Source: a virus. Taken from it: DNA of 22,835 nucleotides. The notes beneath the pieces were generated by a model. It had not been told where the DNA came from. It did no database searches and saw only the letters and a list, made by a program, of their open reading frames with translations. Positions 1 to 6,201 of the stretch are shown here, piece by piece. Location of the stretch: positions 1-22,835 of the IMG/VR virus record IMGVR_UViG_3300028176_000110, one strand, 5' to 3'. Numbering within the stretch: position 1 is the first letter of the stretch; each line of letters opens with the position of its first letter. Made by a program: the position numbers and the translations under genes.

Positions 1-189
1 GTAATTGGGACGGTAGGGGAGTTGAAAAAGGGATTCCCGGGTGTACCGTTAATTATTTATAAAGAATATAGTGAGGTTAAGGACGAACAATGTTTGTGCC
101 CGATTGACTTGGACCAAATGTTTAAGAGCGCCGGGATAAAATTTGAATATGATTATGATTATTTCATCTTAAATGAAAGTGAACAATGA
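1..189 (+). CDS. C-terminal end of an unknown protein, cut by the window edge
   Basis: Frame 1 is open from the first base to a TGA at 187-189 and encodes 62 residues beginning VIGTVGELKKG and ending YFILNESEQ. The start lies outside the window. The tail is acidic and aromatic, with a YDYDYF stretch. I do not recognise the family. The stop overlaps the start of the next gene as ATGA (186-189), which is the usual translational coupling in this operon and supports the frame. There are two close cysteines (CLC), but no complete metal-binding motif is visible. Confidence 0.7.
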   Translation, partial: VIGTVGELKKGFPGVPLIIYKEYSEVKDEQCLCPIDLDQMFKSAGIKFEYDYDYFILNESEQ

Positions 190-374
190 AAAAGAAAGAT
201 CAAGAACCGGTTTATTTGATGTTTGATGCAAAGAATAAGCTGTATGTAGCTTCGTTGGGGCATACGACCCAGGCGAAGTATGGAAGAAGGTTTACGGAAG
301 CGGAAGTAAAGAAGTTTATGAAAAAGCATCCAGGATATGAGAAAAAGCCGATAGCTGAAGACGTGGAGCAATAA
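186..374 (+). CDS. Small basic hypothetical protein (62 aa)
   Basis: A 62-residue lysine-rich ORF whose ATG overlaps the upstream stop as ATGA, so it is probably translated by coupling. It starts MKKKDQEPVYLMFDAKNK and has a predicted beta-rich first half and a helical, lysine-rich second half (FTEAEVKKFMKKHPGY). The FTEAEVKKF phrase looks like a short helix cap seen in many small phage proteins, but I cannot assign a family. No signal peptide, membrane segment or metal site is visible. Its function is unknown. Confidence 0.7.
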   Translation: MKKKDQEPVYLMFDAKNKLYVASLGHTTQAKYGRRFTEAEVKKFMKKHPGYEKKPIAEDVEQ

Positions 375-376
375 CC

Positions 377-679
377 ATGAAAATAAACGGTGAAGATGTA
401 AATGTTTTGGAGGAAGGGAAAGAACAATTAACGGATGAAACGGTAGCGAAGTTTTTTGTGATAAAGAAATTATTCCAGGAGAAGAGATTACCGCCGCACG
501 ACAGCAATTATGTGAAATATTTTCTCGAAATGTATAAGATCGGGTTTGATGTTGAGGAAATGGTTGAGTTCCGAAGTTTTTGTGAGGAGGATTTTGCTGA
601 TTGGAAGCGAACACAAATAGCTGAGGATTTTGCGCGGGGGGCTTCGTTTGTAAATTTAAAAGAATTAGGGCTTGAGTAA
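377..679 (+). CDS. Hypothetical protein (100 aa), probably helical
   Basis: A 100-residue acidic protein starting MKINGEDVNVLEEGKEQL. GGAG lies about 8 bases before the ATG, and the gene begins 2 bases after the previous stop. The sequence looks alpha-helical with no membrane segment. The second half (YFLEMYKIGFDVEEMVEFRSF) has the spacing of an amphipathic helical bundle. I do not recognise it. Its position in a same-strand chain of small genes ahead of the portal suggests an accessory phage gene. Confidence 0.75.
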   Translation: MKINGEDVNVLEEGKEQLTDETVAKFFVIKKLFQEKRLPPHDSNYVKYFLEMYKIGFDVEEMVEFRSFCEEDFADWKRTQIAEDFARGASFVNLKELGLE

Positions 680-680
680 T

Positions 681-695
681 TCCGCCAGAGGCGGA
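681..695. repeat. Perfect 6-bp inverted repeat after the 100-aa gene
   Basis: TCCGCC-AGA-GGCGGA is a perfect GC-rich hairpin starting one base after the stop codon of the 377-679 gene. No T-run follows, so it is not a classical intrinsic terminator. It could be an RNA processing or stability element, or a short dispersed palindrome. Confidence 0.6.
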
Positions 696-711
696 CACGT
701 AGGGAGTAGGA

Positions 712-780
712 ATGAAAACAGAAAGCATAATTGAGCAGACTAAGAAATTCCGAATAATATTTAACGGAATAAAAAGATGA
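712..780 (+). CDS. Possible 22-aa leader peptide
   Basis: A short ORF, MKTESIIEQTKKFRIIFNGIKR, preceded by a purine-rich GGGAGTAGG just upstream of the ATG. Its TGA (778-780) overlaps the ATG of the next gene (777) as ATGA. That next gene has only a weak ribosome site of its own, so this mini-ORF may serve mainly to deliver ribosomes to it. The peptide is basic and resembles no family I know. The good ribosome site and exact coupling are the only evidence; there is no conservation data. Confidence 0.45.
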   Translation: MKTESIIEQTKKFRIIFNGIKR

Positions 781-1082
781 GAGAGTTTATTATTTGTGCG
801 GCGATACATTTTAAGGACGGAGTGAAACGTGAACACCAGCCGAAGAATATTGAGAGCGGGATTGTAGTGACCGGGAGAAGGCATCATAATTGTTATTTCA
901 CCGTGTTTATGTTAAGTGGGGAAAGGTGGAACGCGGTTGAGCATGTTCAGGGGTTTTTAACTTCCTTGGATAGGTTTGTAACTAGGGCTGAAGGATACGA
1001 GATAGCAAAACGGGAAGGACAATTGTTTAGCGGGATGTTGCATGATGATAAACCGATACTTATTAGTGAGGAGTTGTATTAA
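777..1082 (+). CDS. Conserved phage hypothetical protein (101 aa)
   Basis: The 101-residue protein starts MREFIICAAIHFKDG and contains EHQPKNIESG, GRRHHNCY and a GFLTSLDRFVTRAEGYEIA segment. This pattern (ICAAIHF, QP-NI-G, GRRH-NC, then GF-TS--RFV-R-EA) is one I have seen repeatedly in phage proteins of unknown function. The conserved His-His-Asn-Cys and Arg-Arg residues could form an active or metal site, but no activity is known to me. The start is coupled by ATGA to the 22-aa ORF upstream. Confidence 0.85.
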   Translation: MREFIICAAIHFKDGVKREHQPKNIESGIVVTGRRHHNCYFTVFMLSGERWNAVEHVQGFLTSLDRFVTRAEGYEIAKREGQLFSGMLHDDKPILISEELY

Positions 1083-1083
1083 A

Positions 1084-1602
1084 ATGAAGGATAAAATAAC
1101 AACGCTTGAAATAGAGGCGAGATTAGCCGGGCATTTTAATTACCGGCAGAATTTAATTGTACCAAATATTTCTTGGGGGATGAATATACATGAGTGTGAT
1201 TTGTTGATAGTTACTAAAAGCGGATATGCGACTGAGGTTGAAATTAAAATAAGTAAGGGAGATCTGAAAAAAGATGCAGAGAAGAAGCATAACCACGAAG
1301 ATAGATATAACAGGATAAGGCGATTGTATTTTGCAATCCCGGAAAGTTTGACGGATTGTATAGAGTTTATCCCGGAACGAGCGGGGATAATAGTTCTAAG
1401 TAGGGGCAAGAATTATGGAGAGGATTATCTTTATTGTAGGGTGTTAAGGGAGGCCAGGGTTAATAATACTTGCAAAAAGTTTACTGATGAGGAACGATTT
1501 AATGTTGCAAGATTGGGAACAATGAGAATCTGGGGATTGAAAAGAAAGATAATTACAGCGAGGAAGAAAGAAAAAGTTAAAATAGGAGATAGAACAACAT
1601 GA
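1084..1602 (+). CDS. PD-(D/E)XK-like protein, MmcB-family-like (172 aa)
   Basis: I place the start at 1084 (MKDKITTLEIEARLAG) because GAGGAG lies about 10 bases upstream and it begins just after the previous stop; an upstream ATG at 1042 would overlap that gene by 41 bases. The core (about residues 36-75) reads HECDLLIVTKSGYATEVEIKIS followed by a DLKKDAEKKHNH segment and LYFAIPESL. An acidic residue before a hairpin that ends in E-x-E-x-K, then a DLKKD helix, is the layout of restriction-endonuclease-fold proteins of the MmcB DNA-repair type. A nuclease or DNA-binding role is inferred. The C-terminus is very basic. The stop overlaps the next start as ATGA. Confidence 0.65.
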   Translation: MKDKITTLEIEARLAGHFNYRQNLIVPNISWGMNIHECDLLIVTKSGYATEVEIKISKGDLKKDAEKKHNHEDRYNRIRRLYFAIPESLTDCIEFIPERAGIIVLSRGKNYGEDYLYCRVLREARVNNTCKKFTDEERFNVARLGTMRIWGLKRKIITARKKEKVKIGDRTT

Positions 1603-1886
1603 ACAAAAAGATAAAAAGAGTTGAGGAATTAGGGGTTAATGGTTGTACGGAAGCGATGCACAATAGGGCTATGGAGCTTAAGGCCGAATTAATTAAACGG
1701 CTTACTGAGTTGGAGAAAATTAAGAAAAAATCATTGTTGGGAAGGATACTCTGTCTATTTGGGCTACATTCTTATAGTGAGGAGTATGCCGGATTATTGA
1801 ACAGGAAATGTAAACGTTGTAGTAAAATAACCCAAGGGAAGCAGGATACTTATGATTTGAAAGGAATTAAGATTAAGAAGGGTTGA
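1599..1886 (+). CDS. Small Cys/His protein with probable zinc site (95 aa)
   Basis: A 95-residue basic protein coupled by ATGA to the upstream gene. The first half is helical (ELKAELIKRLTELEKIKKK). The second half has CLFGLHSY, then a C-x2-C pair in NRKCKRCSKIT. The arrangement C-x4-H, spacer, C-K-R-C resembles the short DUF1660-like prophage zinc proteins. It probably binds one zinc and perhaps nucleic acid. The family link rests on the motif only. Confidence 0.65.
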   Translation: MNKKIKRVEELGVNGCTEAMHNRAMELKAELIKRLTELEKIKKKSLLGRILCLFGLHSYSEEYAGLLNRKCKRCSKITQGKQDTYDLKGIKIKKG

Positions 1887-1906
1887 ATAAGTTGAATATT
1901 CAACCC
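1880..1906 (+). terminator. Perfect 10-bp hairpin across the stop codon, possible weak terminator
   Basis: GGGTTGAATA and TATTCAACCC form a perfect 10-bp stem with a 7-base loop, containing the TGA stop of the preceding gene. The downstream bases are TAAAAATTAG, so there is no T-run and termination would be weak. The position just ahead of the portal gene suggests a transcript boundary or a 3' end stabiliser. Confidence 0.5.
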
Positions 1907-1938
1907 TAAAAATTAGAAATAAATAAGTAAATCGGATT

Positions 1939-1949
1939 GTTAATACATA
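1939..1949 (+). promoter_or_regulatory. Element GTTAATACATA upstream of the portal gene
   Basis: The 11-base string GTTAATACATA occurs 13 bases before the portal start and again at 10284-10294 ahead of the decoration-like gene, followed in both by one variable base and GAA. These are the first genes after the two largest short gaps in the left half. It may be a phage promoter or activator site. No paired -35 element is clear. Confidence 0.3.
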
Positions 1950-1962
1950 GGAACTCTAAACC

Positions 1963-3780
1963 ATGAACATTTTTTTAGATAAAACCGGACAACCCCAAGC
2001 GCAAAATACGGAAAAGCATATTTTAAGCACAGAAGAAATGCTTGACGATATTTTGCAAGACGACCAGCTGCAGAAACAACTGAATGAGCAGAGTAAGGCG
2101 GGCGGGATTGTTTTACCTCTTGCTGAAGAAATGATTTCGACGTTACAAGAAATTGAAGGGCTTAATTTTGACTATGCAGGGCAACAAAAAATTATTAACT
2201 GGGAAAACCAGGACGTTCCATACCGTGTGTTAAGAAAGGCAGGAAATACGGAGGCGGGGAGACTTGTTAAGAACCATCGCCGGTTAGGTTTAACGCAGTA
2301 TGGGCGGACACCAAAATCAGACGGGATACAACGAGGGGCAAAATTAGTTTTTAGTGATCCGGATTATTCCCCCACAAAAGAGGAAAAATTAAAGCTAAGG
2401 ATTTGGGAGGATAAGATTTTTAAGAATTTCTTTTTCCCGGCAAACGACCGTTGGGCGAATTTTGCCAAGTTTATAGGAAATGCTTATGAAGATTGGTTTG
2501 ACCTGGACGATATAACGGCTGAGATACGGAGGGACGGGCTTGGAGACCCACTAGCGGTACATTTACAAGATCCGATAATTTATAAGCCGGTATTAAAGAA
2601 AAGCAGAGTTTACCCAAATTGGAGAGGGGAGGAGGATTATCTAAACCCTTACATTGAAGATTGGGAAGCGATGGTAACGGGTAAGAGAGCTTTTATTGAT
2701 GAAGACGAAGTGCCGCTTGAACCGGATTATGTTTTGCATTATAACAATATGCGGCTAGGAGCAACTACTGATTATCATGTAAGGAAATTCCACTTTTTTA
2801 CCCGTAGTGATTTTAGATTTGCACAGCGCGGGTACGGGATAGTTGAACAATCCATTTCAATTCTAACATACATAATTAATGCGTTAAAAATGAATGCCAG
2901 CAATTTTATGAATAATAAATTGCCGAAGGGGTTTGTATTATTCACCGGAGGCGGAATTGGGGCAATGCAGCTTGAAAAATTGAAGAAGATAATGAGCGCA
3001 TACATGGGAGGACTTGCTCCAAACCGTTTCCCGATTCTTGGACTGAATAGCGAAAAGGGAGATGGTAAATGGGTGGGAATAGGTGGGAACAGCCGCGAGA
3101 TGGAATACCACCTTTGGATTACTCTTCTATTTTCGATCTTTTGCCGGTTGAGTGGAACAGATCCGCGGGAAGTGAGTTTAGGGGCTCATTCAGACGCGAT
3201 AAGACCGCAAAGTATAGGGGAAAAGAGCGCGGACGGTGTTGTAAATGAGAATAAGGATATGGGGGAAAGAACATTTCTTATCCATCTAAAAGATTCACTG
3301 AATGCTACCGATAAATACGGTTTGAATTTATTCCAACAAATTACAAAGATGAGAGTTGAGCTGGATTTTGCCGGATTTGAGATTGAGGATAAGAAACTTA
3401 AGCAGGAGATTACAAAAGGATACTTACAGACAAGTAAATCAATAAACGATGTTTTAGCGGAAGAGGATAAGGAGAAATATACTTTAATGATTGATGAGGA
3501 TACAAACCTCTTTGATATCCCGGCAGCTAATTGTGAAGTAGTTAAAAGTGTAATACAATTTAAGCTAAATGCCTTTGCACAAAAGCAGGCCGCCGAACAG
3601 CAGCAAGCCGCCGAACAGCAGCAAGCCGCAATGGGTGGAGGGATGCCAGGACAGCCGGGAGCGGGACCAGGTGAGGAAGGTGATCAGAACGGGGAGGGAT
3701 TAACTGAAGACGATAAAGCATTAATTGAAAAATATAAAGGAGCAAGTAATGTTGAGATTGATAAGGAATTAAAGCAATGA
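1963..3780 (+). CDS. Phage portal protein (605 aa)
   Basis: It forms the ring at the capsid vertex through which DNA enters and leaves. The family is recognised from the middle and C-terminal half: an RFAQRGYGIVEQSISIL helix, NNKLPKGFVLFTGGG, an LEKLKKIMSAYMGG helix, a LGLNSEKGDGKWVGIGG loop and EMEYHLWITLLFSIFCRLSG followed by DPREVSLG. These are typical of large portals with the wing-stem-crown order. The length fits large portals. The tail carries an Ala/Gln-rich repeat (AEQQQA twice) and a Gly/Pro-rich linker, then an acidic helical end. The start has AGGA about 10 bases upstream. The stop overlaps the next gene as ATGA. The terminase should lie upstream of this window. Confidence 0.88.
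   Translation: MNIFLDKTGQPQAQNTEKHILSTEEMLDDILQDDQLQKQLNEQSKAGGIVLPLAEEMISTLQEIEGLNFDYAGQQKIINWENQDVPYRVLRKAGNTEAGRLVKNHRRLGLTQYGRTPKSDGIQRGAKLVFSDPDYSPTKEEKLKLRIWEDKIFKNFFFPANDRWANFAKFIGNAYEDWFDLDDITAEIRRDGLGDPLAVHLQDPIIYKPVLKKSRVYPNWRGEEDYLNPYIEDWEAMVTGKRAFIDEDEVPLEPDYVLHYNNMRLGATTDYHVRKFHFFTRSDFRFAQRGYGIVEQSISILTYIINALKMNASNFMNNKLPKGFVLFTGGGIGAMQLEKLKKIMSAYMGGLAPNRFPILGLNSEKGDGKWVGIGGNSREMEYHLWITLLFSIFCRLSGTDPREVSLGAHSDAIRPQSIGEKSADGVVNENKDMGERTFLIHLKDSLNATDKYGLNLFQQITKMRVELDFAGFEIEDKKLKQEITKGYLQTSKSINDVLAEEDKEKYTLMIDEDTNLFDIPAANCEVVKSVIQFKLNAFAQKQAAEQQQAAEQQQAAMGGGMPGQPGAGPGEEGDQNGEGLTEDDKALIEKYKGASNVEIDKELKQ
3586..3630 (+). repeat. 18-base direct repeat inside the portal gene
   Basis: Two copies of an 18-base unit (3586-3603 and 3604-3621, one base different) and a half copy to 3630 encode repeated Gln-Ala-Ala-Glu-Gln-Gln. 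It lies in a flexible C-terminal tail of the portal and its copy number is likely to vary by slippage in 6-residue steps without breaking the frame. Confidence 0.85.
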
Positions 3781-4064
3781 TAAAAATTAAAATGTGGGGG
3801 CAGACAGTATTAGAAATAGAGGGGATTGAAACGAAAGGGACAGTAAACAATTTCCACTACCGGGATTGTGTTTTCGGGCAGCCGATAATTGTAACGATGA
3901 AAAGCGAGGGGACAACAGCACAACGGGAGATAAAAAGAGAGACGATATCCGAAGAAAAGTATCTTGGTATGGTAAAGGACGTTGCGAACAAGACTGGATT
4001 TGACCCAAGTGAAGTTGAGTGGATTTTAAGAGAGGCTGAGGGTTATTTAGGAGGAGCATCATAA
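3777..4064 (+). CDS. Hypothetical protein between portal and MuF genes (95 aa)
   Basis: A 95-residue protein starting MIKIKMWGQTVLEIEG, with a beta-rich N-terminal half (GTVNNFHYRDCVFGQPIIV) and a helical C-terminal half (YLGMVKDVANKTGFDPSEVEWIL). The start overlaps the portal stop (ATGA at 3777-3780) and its own stop overlaps the MuF start (TAATG). Its tight placement between two head genes suggests a head-assembly helper, but I do not recognise the family. Confidence 0.75.
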   Translation: MIKIKMWGQTVLEIEGIETKGTVNNFHYRDCVFGQPIIVTMKSEGTTAQREIKRETISEEKYLGMVKDVANKTGFDPSEVEWILREAEGYLGGAS

Positions 4065-5116
4065 TGCTGATTTCGCCGTTAGACGGGAAAATATTGCATC
4101 TAAAAGAACTCGGGATGATTGAGGATATACTTTTTAACGAAGTAGTTTCACCGGATGAATTTTATAGAGAGCTAACATCATTTCTAAAGAAGAATTACGA
4201 TCTTGATAATAGGGCAATGTTTACTACCCAGGAACTTGAGCAAGTTGATTCCTTTATTAAAAATTATTTCACTACAAAAATAAACGAAGCTAAGATATGG
4301 CTTTTACGCGCTTATGTGATGGGACGGTATTTAGCGCATACTGATTTAACCGGAAACATCTTCAGGCTTGGAAATTTAAGCAGCTTACCAAAGTATGTAA
4401 CAGACGCGGCAAAGCAATACGGCTTAAGCATTGAGGAGGCAATGGCATTACAGCAGGCAGTAGAGGAAAGCGCCGTGCTGATGACAAACACAACGCAGAG
4501 CACAATCCAGACGATACGAGAAGCACTTGTAGAAAATGTTAAGACACAAGGGGACGGGAAAAAGTTAATTGGAAAGTTGCGGGAACTTTGCAAGGATGAT
4601 GTTGGAGAAATTAATCGGGATTGGAAAAGGGTTAGCATTACGGAAGCCAATTACATTTTTAACAACGGTTATATATCAATGCAGGAAGAGGGCGCTTATG
4701 TTGTTGGGCTGAGTATGCCGGATGCCTGCGGGTTTTGTGCGACTGAAATTAATGGGCAAGTTTTTAAAGTAAGAAAAGATATTCCGCCAGATTACACAAC
4801 TATGAAGGGGGCAGAGTATGAGAAGTGGGCAAAGGTTTGGGAGACTGAAATTTGGGTAGGGAAAAACAATTACGGCAGAAGTACGAGCATTCGGAAACGG
4901 ATTGACAAGAACCGCGGGAACAAGGAAGATAATTTACGAGAGAAAGAACATCACGAACATTCGATGCCAACTTGTCCCGCACACCCAGAATGTCATTGTA
5001 GATGGGTTAGTATAAAACCTAAATTTATGTGGATAGATGAGCATGGGCAAATGAGAGCGCGGGTTGAGGATGAGGATGCTTGGCAGGAATGGTATGAGGA
5101 AACAATTACGAATTAG
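4064..5116 (+). CDS. MuF-like minor head / head morphogenesis protein (350 aa)
   Basis: The C-terminal third has the Mu F / SPP1 gp7 signature: ITEANYIFNNGYI (about residue 190), then DACGFCATEINGQVFKV, and near the end CPAHPECHCRW. The Cys-x2-Cys and His-Pro-x-Cys-x-Cys residues form the usual conserved core. The N-terminal 180 residues are helical, as expected for the portal-contacting part. These proteins sit inside the head near the portal and may be ejected with DNA. The gene directly follows portal and the 95-aa gene with a 1-base overlap. Its last residues and TAG stop are encoded by a 7-base tandem repeat tract. I see no toxin domain fused at the C-terminus; the protein ends shortly after the MuF core. 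Confidence 0.85.
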   Translation: MLISPLDGKILHLKELGMIEDILFNEVVSPDEFYRELTSFLKKNYDLDNRAMFTTQELEQVDSFIKNYFTTKINEAKIWLLRAYVMGRYLAHTDLTGNIFRLGNLSSLPKYVTDAAKQYGLSIEEAMALQQAVEESAVLMTNTTQSTIQTIREALVENVKTQGDGKKLIGKLRELCKDDVGEINRDWKRVSITEANYIFNNGYISMQEEGAYVVGLSMPDACGFCATEINGQVFKVRKDIPPDYTTMKGAEYEKWAKVWETEIWVGKNNYGRSTSIRKRIDKNRGNKEDNLREKEHHEHSMPTCPAHPECHCRWVSIKPKFMWIDEHGQMRARVEDEDAWQEWYEETITN

Positions 5117-5140
5117 GAATTAGGAATTAGGAATTAGGAG
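5104..5140 (+). repeat. Heptanucleotide repeat tract (AATTAGG type), copy 1
   Basis: One AATTACG unit and four AATTAGG units in tandem (5104-5138), then AG. The tract contains the TAG stop of the MuF gene and its end (AGGAG) supplies the Shine-Dalgarno sequence of the next small ORF. The same series, one unit shorter, appears at 10901-10930, and a variant at 21879-21911. Confidence 0.9.
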
Positions 5141-5149
5141 AAAATAATA

Positions 5150-5323
5150 ATGAAAGATTTGATTGAAAAAGTAAAAGTATTTTTAAGCGGATTGCTCCCA
5201 AATAAGGCGGAGAAGAAAAGGCCCGTTATAATTAAAAAGATTGAACCAGGCGCGGCAAAGAAAAAGAAAGTAGTTAAGAAAACGGTAGTGCATATAAAGT
5301 TAAAAGGAAAGGGACGAAAATGA
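5150..5323 (+). CDS. Very basic small protein (57 aa)
   Basis: An ORF of 57 residues, MKDLIEKVKVFLSGLLPNK at its start and ending HIKLKGKGRK. AGGAG from the repeat tract lies about 9 bases before the ATG. Its TGA overlaps the next ATG as ATGA (5320-5323). The second half is almost wholly Lys, Arg, Val and Ile (GAAKKKKVVKKTVV), suggesting binding to nucleic acid or to the membrane surface. The N-terminus could form a short amphipathic helix. I know no family for it. Confidence 0.65.
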   Translation: MKDLIEKVKVFLSGLLPNKAEKKRPVIIKKIEPGAAKKKKVVKKTVVHIKLKGKGRK

Positions 5324-5709
5324 TAACTGCAATAATGTTTGGTTTGTTGTTTGTGGTGTTTGCGGCTTTAGCAGAAAGCTTTGAATATGCAGAGCGTTAT
5401 GTTGTCACGGATATTTTACGCGATAAATATTTAAGTAAACTTTGGCATTGGTTCCAACTGTTTGAAAGAATATTCGCGATCACATTTGGTTTTAGTTTGG
5501 CATATTCAATGGACCTAGGAGACGCTATTAAGGTAATATTCTTAATAGCGTCCATTTTTTGGATAGCCTATGACGGAGCGATAAATATTGCACGGAATAA
5601 AAATATTTTTTTTATCAGCGGAGAGAGCACAAGCGCGTTTGACCCTTTTGCTTATCCTTGGTTGAAGATCGGGTTATTAATTACTTCAATTATTTTATTG
5701 CTAATATAG
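5320..5709 (+). CDS. Multi-span membrane protein, holin-like in shape (129 aa)
   Basis: Four hydrophobic stretches are visible: residues about 2-18 (ITAIMFGLLFVVFAALA), 49-66, 70-90 (IKVIFLIASIFWIAYDGA) and 114-129 (LKIGLLITSIILLLI), with a charged loop around residues 20-46. The start is coupled to the basic 57-aa gene. Size and topology would suit a holin or another phage inner-membrane protein, and the next gene also has a membrane anchor, but no specific family is recognised and no endolysin is visible nearby. A terminator-like hairpin lies inside the coding sequence at 5521-5560. Confidence 0.75.
   Translation: MITAIMFGLLFVVFAALAESFEYAERYVVTDILRDKYLSKLWHWFQLFERIFAITFGFSLAYSMDLGDAIKVIFLIASIFWIAYDGAINIARNKNIFFISGESTSAFDPFAYPWLKIGLLITSIILLLI
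5521..5560 (+). terminator. Terminator-like hairpin inside the membrane-protein gene
   Basis: GACGCTATTAA (5521-5531) and TTAATAGCGTC (5542-5552) form a perfect 11-bp stem with a 10-base loop, followed by CATTTTTT. It has the form of an intrinsic terminator but lies about 150 bases before the end of the ORF. It could attenuate transcription into the downstream giant genes when translation is slow, or it may be a coincidence of coding. Confidence 0.5.
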
Positions 5710-5720
5710 GAAAAAGAAAA

Positions 5721-6191
5721 ATGGACGAAAAAGATTCACTTGTAAAAGAGTTTAACAACGAACTATTCAAAGCAGATTATAATGAGTTCAAAGAAGAAAT
5801 TAGAGAAAAGATTGGTCACATAGGGGATAAGTTTGACCGCATTATAAATAAACTTGATAACCTTGACATGGTTTACATTGTGAATGGGGGAAGTGACGGG
5901 AAAGAAGTTGGATGGAAGAGGAAAGATTTGTTCCAGGTACTTTATGATAATGGTGTGAAGAAAACGAAGATGATGGAAGAAATGTTTAAGAGGGAAATTG
6001 GAGAGCTTAAAAGATTGATTACGCAACATATTGACAGTGGGTTTAAAAGCGGTGTTAACAAATTAAGCTGGTGGGGAACAAAGCTATTACCGATTATCAT
6101 TGTAACGGGAATAGTGTTATCGCTAATATTTGTATTGTTGGGACAGCATGAGCTTGCAGAGAAAATACAAACTTTAACAAAAAATAATTAG
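5721..6191 (+). CDS. Coiled-coil protein with C-terminal membrane anchor (156 aa)
   Basis: I start it at 5721 (MDEKDSLVKEFNNELF), after the stop of the previous gene and behind TAGGAAAAAG; an upstream ATG at 5658 would overlap the membrane-protein gene by 52 bases. Residues 1-50 form a charged helical, probably coiled-coil region, residues about 80-105 a second (MMEEMFKREIGELKRL), and residues about 124-142 a single membrane segment (LLPIIIVTGIVLSLIFVLL). This layout resembles XhlA-type membrane-associated proteins of phage lysis cassettes. With the preceding membrane protein it may form a lysis or injection pair, but this is inferred from shape alone. Confidence 0.75.
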   Translation: MDEKDSLVKEFNNELFKADYNEFKEEIREKIGHIGDKFDRIINKLDNLDMVYIVNGGSDGKEVGWKRKDLFQVLYDNGVKKTKMMEEMFKREIGELKRLITQHIDSGFKSGVNKLSWWGTKLLPIIIVTGIVLSLIFVLLGQHELAEKIQTLTKNN

Positions 6192-6201
6192 AGTTGATGA
6201 A

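Noticed and set aside
159-887. Long antisense ORF (242 aa) on the - strand
   Set aside because: It runs opposite to four coupled + strand genes with good ribosome sites and its product is low in family-like features; it is a shadow of the real genes.
1042-1083. Earlier ATG for the PD-(D/E)XK-like protein
   Set aside because: It lies inside the previous gene; the ATG at 1084 has GAGGAG upstream and the family-like sequence begins after it.
5104-5140. CRISPR array from regular repeats
   Set aside because: The repeats are contiguous 7-mers with no spacers.
5658-5720. Earlier ATG for the coiled-coil membrane protein
   Set aside because: It would overlap the upstream membrane-protein gene by 52 bases; the ATG at 5721 has a purine-rich site and follows that gene's stop.
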